The notes beneath the pieces were generated by a model. The model saw only the letters and a program-made list of their open reading frames with translations. It was not told where the DNA came from and ran no database searches. Positions 48,456-56,421 of a DNA stretch of 64,000 nt are shown one piece after another. Each line of letters begins with the position of its first letter. The stretch's first letter is position 1. The translations under genes were made by a program, and so were the position numbers. The DNA is from an uncultured Lactobacillus sp. (GTDB lineage: Bacteria; Bacillota; Bacilli; Lactobacillales; Lactobacillaceae), in assembly GCA_910587695.1 (NCBI GenBank), contig CAJUNC010000011.1, positions 1 to 64,000 of the forward strand, given 5' to 3'.

Positions 48456-50198
48456 ATGGAAAAGGTAGTTAGTTATTTCAAGCTGTTATTTCAAACTTAT
48501 AAGATGTTTTTTAAGGCAACTTTGACGATCGCCTTGGTCGTAGTGTTTTTGACACCATTAGAAGCTTTGGCACCGGTCTTAGGAGTACGTTCGGGACAAC
48601 AGTTGATCGACAATTTGAGCTTGCAAAAACCGTATCTGTATTTTTTCATCATTTGGACACTTGCGACCTTATTGAGTCAAATTTTGCCAGTCGTAGGTAC
48701 TAATTTTCAAGGGATGTTGACTGATAAGTTGACTGGCTTTATCAAGTTATCTTTGATGCGTTGTTCACAACAGTTGCGTTCGTTAGAATTGTTTGATGAT
48801 AGTGATTTTTTTGATGAACTTGAGATCCTAAACGATGGTGCAAGTTGGCGACCAGTCAATTTGATCGTTTTTGGGGTCGCAATATTGCGTGAAGTGGTCA
48901 CTTTAGTAGGGATGTTATGGCTTTTAGGAAAATACAATTTTTGGTTGGCTTTATTATTACTGCTAGCGTTAGTCCCTCAAACTTTAGTTGCATATCGGAT
49001 CCAACAAGAAGCTTTTGAAACGATGGTGACGCGGAGCAAGCAAGCTCGTAAGTTGAATTATTTGAGTTCACTTTTATTAGAGCGAGCTGACGCAAAAGAA
49101 GTTCGATTATTTGATATGTTTTCTCCTGTGATCAAGCGCTATCAAAAATTATTTCAGCTAGCTCAAAAAAATGTCGATCGTATTCGCCGAAAGCAGATGT
49201 TGTTGGCGTTGATCTTTTTGAGCATAACGGTCGCTGTGAGTGCTGGAGGTTTTTTATGGTTCATTGTTCAGGTCAAACAGCATACACTTGGGGTCGGGAG
49301 CTTATTGTTATATATCTCAGTGATCGCCTATCTAGTCGAAGGAATGGCTCGTTTAGTCGAAGATTCGAGTTTATTATATGATTCGCTGTTGTGGGTCGAG
49401 AAATATCAGCATTTCTTAGCGTTTAAGGAAAAGCAAGTTTCAGGTACGTTGGATTTTAGTGGGGATTTTGAACGGATAAGATTTGAAAATGTTTCTTTTA
49501 CTTATCCATTTTCGACTACTGAGGTTTTAAGTGATCTAAATTTTGAGATCAAAGCTGGTGAAAAGATCGCGATCGTTGGCGAAAATGGTTCAGGCAAATC
49601 GACATTGGTGAAATTATTACTGCGTTTTTATGATCCCACTAAAGGTCATATCTTGCTCGATGGGACTGATCTATGTGAATATCGCTGTGAAAGTTATCGT
49701 CAAAAACTCAGTGCAGCTTTTCAAGATTTTAGTCGTTTTAAACTAAGTGTCAAAGATAATGTATCAGCTTTAGCGCAGACATCGGATAAAAAGGTCCAAA
49801 CTTGTTTGGAGCAAGTCGGCTTCGCAGAGCTAAACGATAAATTGCAACAAAATTTGAGCAAAGAGTTTGATCATGGGATCGAACTTTCTGGTGGTCAATG
49901 GCAAAAGATCGCGTTAGCACGATGTTTGCACAAAAAAAGTGTCATGTACTTCTTAGATGAACCGACGTCAGCTTTAGATGCGCGCAGTGAACAAGAGATG
50001 TACCACACTTTTTTGACTAAAGATCAACTTCAAACAGTTTTATTCGTGACTCATCGGATGTCTTCAGTGACCTTGGCTGATCGGGTATTGTTCTTACAAG
50101 CAGGGAAGATCTCTGGATTAGCTTCACATGAGCAGTTATTGCAAGATAATAAAGATTATCGCGAATTGTATGAATTACAAAAGAATGCTTATTGCTAA
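48456..50198 (+). CDS. ABC transporter, fused permease/ATPase (exporter type)
   Basis: A 580-residue half-transporter that should act as a dimer. The N-terminal membrane domain (about 1-310) has about six helices, for example ATLTIALVVVFLTPLEAL, FWLALLLLLALVPQ and LLALIFLSITVAVSAGGFLW. The ATPase has Walker A VGENGSGKSTL, signature LSGGQWQKIALAR, Walker B VMYFLDEPTSALD and the H-loop VLFVTHRM. It lacks a C39 peptidase domain. The cargo is unknown; related exporters sit in peptide or lantibiotic loci, but I find no leader-peptide gene beside it. It has native GATC-rich codon use, unlike the coupled gene before it. Confidence 0.9.
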   Translation: MEKVVSYFKLLFQTYKMFFKATLTIALVVVFLTPLEALAPVLGVRSGQQLIDNLSLQKPYLYFFIIWTLATLLSQILPVVGTNFQGMLTDKLTGFIKLSLMRCSQQLRSLELFDDSDFFDELEILNDGASWRPVNLIVFGVAILREVVTLVGMLWLLGKYNFWLALLLLLALVPQTLVAYRIQQEAFETMVTRSKQARKLNYLSSLLLERADAKEVRLFDMFSPVIKRYQKLFQLAQKNVDRIRRKQMLLALIFLSITVAVSAGGFLWFIVQVKQHTLGVGSLLLYISVIAYLVEGMARLVEDSSLLYDSLLWVEKYQHFLAFKEKQVSGTLDFSGDFERIRFENVSFTYPFSTTEVLSDLNFEIKAGEKIAIVGENGSGKSTLVKLLLRFYDPTKGHILLDGTDLCEYRCESYRQKLSAAFQDFSRFKLSVKDNVSALAQTSDKKVQTCLEQVGFAELNDKLQQNLSKEFDHGIELSGGQWQKIALARCLHKKSVMYFLDEPTSALDARSEQEMYHTFLTKDQLQTVLFVTHRMSSVTLADRVLFLQAGKISGLASHEQLLQDNKDYRELYELQKNAYC

Positions 50199-50237
50199 AA
50201 AGCAAGTCACAGAGCTCAAAGAATGAGTTTTGTTGAT

Positions 50238-50251
50238 TGGTAACGCTATCA
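50238..50251. promoter_or_regulatory. LacI-family operator / cre-like site upstream of the alpha-galactosidase gene
   Basis: TGGTAACGCTATCA has a central CG and matches the catabolite element WTGNAANCGNWNNCW with one mismatch; five of its seven pairs are symmetric. It could bind CcpA or a sugar-specific LacI-type repressor. Confidence 0.5.
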
Positions 50252-50349
50252 TTTGTCCGCGTTATGCGTTGTTTAAGTCGCAAATAGCGGAGTATCGGTG
50301 GATAAATTTCGTTATGCTTAAAACAGTTAAGTCATAAGGAGGAATTTAA

Positions 50350-52578
50350 ATGCCGATCACATATAATAAACAAAGTCGTGAGTTTCATCTCTATAATGAT
50401 GAGATAAGTTATCTGATCAAGATCTTAGCCAATGAACAGTTAGGTCAATTGTATTTTGGAAAACAGATCCCCGATCGAGCTGACCACGATTATTTGGTAG
50501 AAAATAAGTATCGTCCGGTCACATCCTATGTTTTTGATGATGAATATTCGTTTTCATTAGGGAATTTAAAGCAAGAATATCCATCGTATGGAACGACTGA
50601 TCCACGGCACCCTGCATTTACGCTACAACAACCAAATGGCAGTAAGATCACAGATTTTAAGTATGTCTCACATGAGATCTATGCTGGTAAAAAAGCATTA
50701 GTCGGCTTGCCGGCAACTTATGTCGAAAATAATGCAGAGGCGACGACACTTGAAGTCACCTTGTATGATGAAGTTATCGAAGTATATATGTATTTAAAAT
50801 ACACTATTTTTGAAAAATATGCTGCGATCGCGCGAAGTGTGAGTTTTAAAAACGTGGGTAAACATGAGCATAAACTACAATCGGCGTTGAGTTTGAACTT
50901 AGATCTGCCAGATGCTGATTATGAATGGTTACAATTTTCAGGTGCATGGGGGAGAGAAAGATACTTGCATAAATCTCCCTTAAGACCTGGGATCCAAGCG
51001 ATCGACAGTACTCGTGGAGCCTCCAGTCATATGCAAAATCCATTTGTGATCTTAAAACGTCCGCATACGACCGAGGAGATGGGTGAAGCTTTAGGCATCA
51101 GTTTGGTGTATAGTGGTAATTTTTTAGCACGAGCAGAAGTCGATGAATATGCAGTAACACGTTTGCAGATCGGCTTGAACCCATTTCAGTTCAGTTGGTG
51201 TTTGAAACCAAACGAGACATTTCAAACCCCTGAAGCGGTCTTGGTGTATAGTGACGCTGGCTTAAATGATCTGAGCCAGACCTTTCAACGTTTATTTGCG
51301 ACAAGGCTAGCACGTGGATACTGGCGTGAGCGCAAACGCCCGATCTTGATCAATAATTGGGAAGCAACGTATTTTGATTTTACAGAAGAAAAGTTATTGG
51401 CAATCGCAAAAAGTGCTAAAAAACTAGGGATCGAGCTATTTGTATTAGATGATGGTTGGTTTGGGAAAAGGACCAAAGAAACTGCTGGCTTAGGTGATTG
51501 GTATGTTAATCATGAGCGCTTAAAAGATGGGATCACCGGGTTAGCTAAAAAGATCCATGATATGGGCTTGATGTTTGGCTTGTGGTTTGAACCCGAAATG
51601 GTCAATAAAGACAGTGACTTGTATCGACAACATCCTGATTACATCATTGAAACTCCAAAGCGACATGCATCACACGGGCGGAAACAATATGTTTTAGATT
51701 TTTCTAGAAAAGAAGTCGTAGACAACATCTACGAACAGATGGTCAAGATTTTAGCTGAAAGTGAGATCGATTATATCAAGTGGGATATGAATCGCAATAT
51801 CACAGAATGCTATTCCAAAGCATATCCAGCAGAACAACAAGGCGAGATCATGCACCGCTATATGCTTGGCGTGTATGACCTTTATGAACGTTTGATCACG
51901 CGTTTTCCTAAGATCTTATTTGAATCTTGTGCAAGTGGTGGAGGTAGATTTGATGCTGGGATGTTGTATTACGCTCCACAAGCTTGGACAAGTGATGATA
52001 CCGATGCGATCGAACGGCTAAAGATCCAATATGGTACAAGTTTTGGTTATCCCCAAAGTATGATGGGAGCTCATGTCTCTGCTTCTCCAAATGAACAATT
52101 AGGGCGTACTACGCCACTAAAAATCAGAGGTGATGTTGCCTTTTTTGGTGCATTTGGTTATGAGCTTGATCTGGCTACTTTATCACCAACAGAGATGACA
52201 GAGGTCAAAAAGCAAGTCGCTTTTATGAAAAAATATCGAGAAACTTTCCAATATGGAACATTTTACCGGTTAAAGAGCCCATTTGAGGGCAACATTGTCT
52301 CTTGGATGGTAGTCTCTCATGATAAGACACAAGCTTTGGTAGGTTATTATAAGATCTTAAATGATGTCAATTGTGAATTTAGACGTTTGAAATTGCCAGG
52401 CTTAGCAGCTACTAAAAGTTATCATGTCAGCGAAGAAAATGGCGCAGATCTAGGTGATTTTACTGGTAGTGAATTGGCAAATATCGGTTTGGTCACAACT
52501 GATGCTTCAGCTGGTGAAAATCGAGAGACGACAGATTTTTATGGGAAGATATTTGTTTTAGAAGAACGAGATAATTGA
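50350..52578 (+). CDS. melA: Alpha-galactosidase, GH36 family
   Basis: A 742-residue cytoplasmic enzyme hydrolysing melibiose, raffinose-type and related alpha-galactosides. The GH36 motifs are clear: LFVLDDGWFGKR, WFEPEMVNKDSD, the nucleophile Asp in IDYIKWDMNRNITE, SCASGGGRFDAGMLYYAPQ and the acid/base Asp in WTSDDTDAIERL. There is no signal peptide, so its sugars must be imported; no dedicated transporter is in the window. AAGGAGG precedes ATG 50350. A membrane protein gene follows after one base, and an AraC regulator is convergent. Confidence 0.96.
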   Translation: MPITYNKQSREFHLYNDEISYLIKILANEQLGQLYFGKQIPDRADHDYLVENKYRPVTSYVFDDEYSFSLGNLKQEYPSYGTTDPRHPAFTLQQPNGSKITDFKYVSHEIYAGKKALVGLPATYVENNAEATTLEVTLYDEVIEVYMYLKYTIFEKYAAIARSVSFKNVGKHEHKLQSALSLNLDLPDADYEWLQFSGAWGRERYLHKSPLRPGIQAIDSTRGASSHMQNPFVILKRPHTTEEMGEALGISLVYSGNFLARAEVDEYAVTRLQIGLNPFQFSWCLKPNETFQTPEAVLVYSDAGLNDLSQTFQRLFATRLARGYWRERKRPILINNWEATYFDFTEEKLLAIAKSAKKLGIELFVLDDGWFGKRTKETAGLGDWYVNHERLKDGITGLAKKIHDMGLMFGLWFEPEMVNKDSDLYRQHPDYIIETPKRHASHGRKQYVLDFSRKEVVDNIYEQMVKILAESEIDYIKWDMNRNITECYSKAYPAEQQGEIMHRYMLGVYDLYERLITRFPKILFESCASGGGRFDAGMLYYAPQAWTSDDTDAIERLKIQYGTSFGYPQSMMGAHVSASPNEQLGRTTPLKIRGDVAFFGAFGYELDLATLSPTEMTEVKKQVAFMKKYRETFQYGTFYRLKSPFEGNIVSWMVVSHDKTQALVGYYKILNDVNCEFRRLKLPGLAATKSYHVSEENGADLGDFTGSELANIGLVTTDASAGENRETTDFYGKIFVLEERDN

Positions 52579-52579
52579 T

Positions 52580-53185
52580 ATGTTAAAAGAACGAAAAAAG
52601 AGTTTGATGGCAGTTAGTGGTGTGATCTTATGCGGCCTTTGTGTTGGTATATTGCAAAAAGCTGATCTAGGGCTTGATCCATTCAGTTGCTTTGTGACTG
52701 GGATCGCCAATATCTTTGATAGTAGCTATGGTAGTTTTTACTTGGTGGTAACATTGTTGCTGTTATTAGTGGGAGCAAAGATCAAAAAAAGTTACTTTGG
52801 TCTTACTACATTAGCTAACTTATTACTGACAGGCTTTATCGCAGATTTTGCAGTAGCTATGTTGGATCATTTGTTCATTGAGCCTACGTATCTTGTGAGG
52901 GTGGTCTTGTTATCAGTAGGATTGATACTGATGTGTTTAGCTGCTTCGTTATATTTTACAGCGGATCTAGGTGTTTCTGCTTATGATGCGTTAGCGTTGA
53001 TCTTAACTAATGAGTATCGATTGGCATCGTTTAAGTGGTGTCGGATATTTACCGATGGGTCATGTGTTGTGATCGGTGTATTATTAGACGCTACAGTGGG
53101 GATCGGTACACTACTGACAGCCTTTTTCATGGGGCCTTTGATCCAATTATTCAACGTAAAGATCTCACGCCCACTATTGGGATAA
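52580..53185 (+). CDS. YczE/YitT-like integral membrane protein
   Basis: A 201-residue membrane protein with about five helices (SLMAVSGVILCGLCVGILQ, YLVVTLLLLLVGAKI, LVRVVLLSVGLILMCLAASL and more). The two internal repeats KADLGLDPFSCF and TADLGVSAYDALALIL are the signature of the YczE/YyaS group, whose substrates are unknown. It starts one base after melA and is clearly in the same operon, an unusual pairing; a role in sugar or product transport is possible. Confidence 0.85.
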   Translation: MLKERKKSLMAVSGVILCGLCVGILQKADLGLDPFSCFVTGIANIFDSSYGSFYLVVTLLLLLVGAKIKKSYFGLTTLANLLLTGFIADFAVAMLDHLFIEPTYLVRVVLLSVGLILMCLAASLYFTADLGVSAYDALALILTNEYRLASFKWCRIFTDGSCVVIGVLLDATVGIGTLLTAFFMGPLIQLFNVKISRPLLG

Positions 53186-53187
53186 AT

Positions 53188-53227
53188 AAAGAGAGTTAAT
53201 AGTCTTAACTAGACATTAACTCTCTTT
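53188..53227. terminator. Bidirectional terminator between the membrane protein and AraC genes
   Basis: Two perfect 13-base arms, AAAGAGAGTTAAT and ATTAACTCTCTTT, flank a 14-base loop between convergent genes. It lies partly in the 3' end of the AraC gene. Confidence 0.85.
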
Positions 53228-54041
53228 GTTGTTGTTTGAAATTACTTGGTGTTAGACCATAAGTTTGTTTGAAAGCACGTGTCAGTGAATCAGGACGTTC
53301 ATAGCCACAAGCTTGGGCGATCTGTAGTAATGAAAGATCAGTTGATTCGATGAGATGGCGTGCTTGCGTTATTCGATAATTTTTTAGATACGCTTGGATC
53401 GTCATGCCAGTTGCACGCTTGAACCTTTTTCCTAAGTAGCTACGATCAAGTCCGATCTGGTCAGCTAAAAAATTTGCTGAGACTTGTGGGAAACTTTGTG
53501 ATATCAAATAGATGGCTTGTTCAACGTATGGATCCAACGTATGTGTCGGTATTTTAGAAATAACAGTCTTAGCAGTGGAAATAATACTCAAATATTCTAA
53601 GAGATAACTGAGATCTAGCAATTTTTGCGTGTTTGAAGTTTCTTTTTGTGTAAGCAAAAGATTGCTCAAAGTGAGCAAGCGTTTAGCATTAGGCAAGCTA
53701 AAGATCGGATCATGTTGATTTATCGGAAGCTGTTGCATCAGTTGATCAGCGAAACTTCCTGCAAATCCGATCCAAATATAAGACCAGGGTGTATTTTTAT
53801 CGGCGATGTAGGTAGTCTCTTGACCAGGCTCGATCAAAAAACCTTGCCCGGCGTGTAAGCGATAAGTCAGCTGTTCAGTTTGAAAAGTACCTAAACCAGC
53901 TAAGATATAATGAATGAGATAGTAATTTCTGACTGCAGGACCGTATTTATGGGAGCTCAAAGTATCCGAACGTCCAACGCTCAACAGGCGTAATTGATCA
54001 TTTTTTGGAGGGATAAAATTCATTGTTACTGCTTTTTCCAT
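53205..54041 (-). CDS. AraC-family transcriptional regulator (sugar-responsive type)
   Basis: A 278-residue regulator. The N-terminal cupin-like AraC_binding domain covers about 10-150 (YLIHYILAGLGTFQTEQ, GQGFLIEPGQETTYIA). The C-terminal double helix-turn-helix reads VSANFLADQIGLDRSYLGKR, then LLQIAQACGYERPDSLTRAF. The overall layout is that of MsmR/RafR activators of alpha-galactoside genes, and its position convergent to melA supports that role (inference). Start 54041 has AGGTG upstream. Confidence 0.88.
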   Translation of the reverse strand: MEKAVTMNFIPPKNDQLRLLSVGRSDTLSSHKYGPAVRNYYLIHYILAGLGTFQTEQLTYRLHAGQGFLIEPGQETTYIADKNTPWSYIWIGFAGSFADQLMQQLPINQHDPIFSLPNAKRLLTLSNLLLTQKETSNTQKLLDLSYLLEYLSIISTAKTVISKIPTHTLDPYVEQAIYLISQSFPQVSANFLADQIGLDRSYLGKRFKRATGMTIQAYLKNYRITQARHLIESTDLSLLQIAQACGYERPDSLTRAFKQTYGLTPSNFKQQQRELMSS

Positions 54042-54079
54042 ATGAACACCTACTAAAAAGTTACTATGATCAGCTATAG

Positions 54080-54517
54080 TCAAATATCAGGGAGATATCT
54101 TTTTGCATCATCCAAGACTTGAGCTAAGGTGATCTTCTTTAATTCATTTTCCATTGCTTGTTGAACACGAAGCAATTTGTCATCTAAGATATTATGGATA
54201 TTTTTACCTACAGGACAAGCGGGATTTGGTGAATCGTGGAAGCTAAATAAAGCTCCATTTTTAACACTATCGACCGCTTGATAGACGTCAAATAAGCTGA
54301 GTTGCTCGTATGGTTTGGTGATCGATGCCCCACCTTGTCCGCGCTTGACTGTGATGAGATCAGCTTTTTTGAGCTGGGATAAGATATTGCGGATGATCAC
54401 AGGGTTGACCTGGATACTTTTGGCTAAAACATCACTAGTTACTTTTTCTTTTGGACTAGCAGTAGCGATATAAGTCAAGATGTGCATAGCGATCGTAAAA
54501 CGGCTTGAGATCTGCAT
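54080..54517 (-). CDS. Rrf2-family transcriptional regulator lacking an iron-sulfur site
   Basis: A 145-residue Rrf2 protein starting MQISSRFTIAMHILTYIA with AGAGGTGAT as ribosome site. The wHTH (SDVLAKSIQVNPVIIRNIL, wing VKRGQGGASI) is typical. IscR/NsrR proteins bind a cluster through three cysteines; here only one is found (NPACPVGKN), so it should resemble the cluster-free YwnA/CymR type. The promoter carries a symmetric operator, so autoregulation is expected. The target beyond itself is unknown; the small membrane protein gene is divergent. Confidence 0.9.
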   Translation of the reverse strand: MQISSRFTIAMHILTYIATASPKEKVTSDVLAKSIQVNPVIIRNILSQLKKADLITVKRGQGGASITKPYEQLSLFDVYQAVDSVKNGALFSFHDSPNPACPVGKNIHNILDDKLLRVQQAMENELKKITLAQVLDDAKRYLPDI

Positions 54518-54546
54518 GAATATCACCTCTTTAAATATAACTTCAA

Positions 54547-54583
54547 TATAGTCAACTATACTTTGTGGGAGTTGTGATGTCAA
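54547..54583 (-). promoter_or_regulatory. Promoter and autoregulatory operator of the Rrf2 gene
   Basis: On the minus strand TTGACA (54578-54583), a 17-bp spacer and TATAGT (54555-54560). The palindrome TATAGTCAACTATA (54547-54560) overlaps the -10 exactly, suiting repression by the dimeric product. Confidence 0.75.
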
Positions 54584-54610
54584 TGGTTACAACATTACAG
54601 TCAATAATTA

Positions 54611-54619
54611 TGTTATAAT
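54611..54619 (+). promoter_or_regulatory. Extended -10 promoter of the small membrane protein gene
   Basis: TGT followed by TATAAT (54614-54619) gives an extended -10, about 40 bases before the ATG at 54661. Confidence 0.5.
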
Positions 54620-54660
54620 AAGATTAGAATTGGATGCGTTATCACGATGAGGAGAAAACT

Positions 54661-54852
54661 ATGAAAACTGAAAATGATATCTTATATAATGTGATCGGTT
54701 ATATCATTTGTGATCTATTTTTGTTTTGGTATTTACCTAATGATACCTGGCTTGAGATCGGGATAAACATAGTTATAATAGTTGTGGCGATGTTTGGTGT
54801 ATATGCGATCTTAGATGTTATTTTAAAATGCCTGCGAGGTAGGGAAAATTAA
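54661..54852 (+). CDS. Small two-helix membrane protein, unknown function
   Basis: A 63-residue protein from ATG 54661, preceded by GATGAGGAG. Two hydrophobic helices, NVIGYIICDLFLFWYL and INIVIIVVAMFGVYAILDVI, are followed by a basic tail (KCLRGREN). I do not recognise the family. It has its own promoter and terminator and reads divergently from the Rrf2 gene, whose operator is 54 bases away, so it might be an Rrf2 target. Confidence 0.7.
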   Translation: MKTENDILYNVIGYIICDLFLFWYLPNDTWLEIGINIVIIVVAMFGVYAILDVILKCLRGREN

Positions 54853-54859
54853 GTGAGCT

Positions 54860-54885
54860 AGGTGCTTGTCAGAAGCGCCTTTTTT
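54860..54885 (+). terminator. Terminator after the small membrane protein gene
   Basis: AGGTGCTT pairs with AAGCGCCT around GTCAG, followed by TTTTT. Confidence 0.8.
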
Positions 54886-54957
54886 GATTGACAACGAAAA
54901 ATATATTAAATATACTTTAGAAAAAAATGAAATGATCTTCTAAAGGAAGTGAGTAAC

Positions 54958-56289
54958 ATGAAAGAAAATTTACGTGAATTTGCGTTAAAACATTTGCCTG
55001 ACTATTTTGAGCTGTTGCGTTTGCGTTCGATCTCAGCTCAGCAAAGAGATATTCCTGAGACGGCAGAGTATCTGGTGAAAATTTTTAACGAGTTAGGGGC
55101 AACTCGAGTGGAGAAATTAGGGAGCACAGAGCACGCACCAGCTATTTTTGCTGAATTTGCTGGTAATGATCCGACAAAAACGATCTTGTTTTATCAGCAC
55201 TATGATGTTCAGCCACCAGAGCCTTTGGAAAAATGGGAAAGTGATCCTTTTGAACCGACGATCAGAGATGAAAAACTTTATGCCAGAGGAGCTTCCGATA
55301 ATAAAGGAGAGCTCATTTCACGTCTAGTTTTAGTGGAGTATTTTAAAGCAAACGGTGGTCTGCCTGTCAATGTGAAGTTTTTTGTCGAAGGTGAAGAAGA
55401 GATCGGCAGTCCGCATGTAGCGCAGATAGTTCAGGAAAATAGAGAAAAATTAGCTGCTGATGCTTGTATCTGGGAAGGCGGTGGTAAAAACTACGTCGAC
55501 AATTACCAGATCGTCGGTGGGATGCGAGGGATCACCGTCTTTGATGTTGAAACGACAACAGCTGATATCGATCTACATTCATCGTTAGCTTCATATGCAG
55601 AAAATGCTGCTTGGCGCTTAGTTCGTGGCTTAGCTACTTTACGTGATGATACCGGCAAAGTTTTAGTCGAAGGCTTTTATGATGATGTCGAACCGTTGAG
55701 CAAGGCAGAAGAAGAAGCGGTTTTTGCCTATGATTTTGACTTAGATGTGGCGATCAGTCGGGCAGGTTTGAGGCGGACCGTCAAAGCTGAGCACAAATTA
55801 GCTTTAGTCAATGAACCAACGATGACGATCAATGGTTTGACCGCTGGCTACCAAGGTAAGGGTGTCAAAACGGTAATCCCTCATATGGCTTCGGCAAAAT
55901 TAGATTGTCGATTGACGCCTTCACAAGATCCTAAAAAGATCGCACAGTTGATCCAAGTACATTTAGATAAAAATGGCTTTTCTGATCTGAAAGTCAAATA
56001 TCGTTTAGGTGAAAATGGCTATCGTTCACCGATGAGCGATCCATTCATCCAATTAGTCCTTGCTAAGGCCAAAGAGTACTATGGAAAACAGACCAAATAT
56101 CTCCCCAATTCAGCTGGTGGTGGTCCAGCTGAGGTCTTTGGTAATGAACTGAATTTGCCGATCGTGATCTTAGGGGTCTCTTATGCCGGAAGCCAAGTGC
56201 ACAGTCCCAATGAGCATATTCGGCTCCAAGATTTTGGGGATGGAACTCAACTTTTAGGGGATATTTTGGTAGAATTTGGTAAAAATTAA
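54958..56289 (+). CDS. M20-family metallopeptidase (dipeptidase)
   Basis: A 443-residue cytoplasmic zinc peptidase of the ArgE/DapE/CPG2 type. Metal ligands are visible: His and Asp in LFYQHYDVQPPEPLEKWESD and RGASDNKGE, the catalytic Glu and next ligand in EGEEEIGSPH, and the last His in AGSQVHSPNEHIRL. The dimerisation domain (about 180-300) is intact. It likely hydrolyses dipeptides or small peptides; the substrate is not set. AAAGGAAGTGAG precedes ATG 54958. Confidence 0.9.
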   Translation: MKENLREFALKHLPDYFELLRLRSISAQQRDIPETAEYLVKIFNELGATRVEKLGSTEHAPAIFAEFAGNDPTKTILFYQHYDVQPPEPLEKWESDPFEPTIRDEKLYARGASDNKGELISRLVLVEYFKANGGLPVNVKFFVEGEEEIGSPHVAQIVQENREKLAADACIWEGGGKNYVDNYQIVGGMRGITVFDVETTTADIDLHSSLASYAENAAWRLVRGLATLRDDTGKVLVEGFYDDVEPLSKAEEEAVFAYDFDLDVAISRAGLRRTVKAEHKLALVNEPTMTINGLTAGYQGKGVKTVIPHMASAKLDCRLTPSQDPKKIAQLIQVHLDKNGFSDLKVKYRLGENGYRSPMSDPFIQLVLAKAKEYYGKQTKYLPNSAGGGPAEVFGNELNLPIVILGVSYAGSQVHSPNEHIRLQDFGDGTQLLGDILVEFGKN

Positions 56290-56317
56290 ATTATTTTTTG
56301 AGCTAAATGGTTTATTT

Positions 56318-56346
56318 GCGACAAAATAAGATTTTTGTCGCTTTTT
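56318..56346 (+). terminator. Terminator after the M20 peptidase gene
   Basis: GCGACAAAA and TTTTGTCGC form a nine-pair stem with a short loop, followed by TTTTTT. Confidence 0.85.
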
Positions 56347-56421
56347 TAAGTGTCTTTATCTGTATTTTTGTCTCAAGAGAACTATAATGGAGGTGAAATT
56401 TGATAGATGGGGTGATAGGAT

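Noticed and set aside
48456..50198. Bacteriocin/lantibiotic exporter assignment
   Set aside because: No C39 peptidase domain, modification enzyme, immunity gene or leader peptide is nearby.
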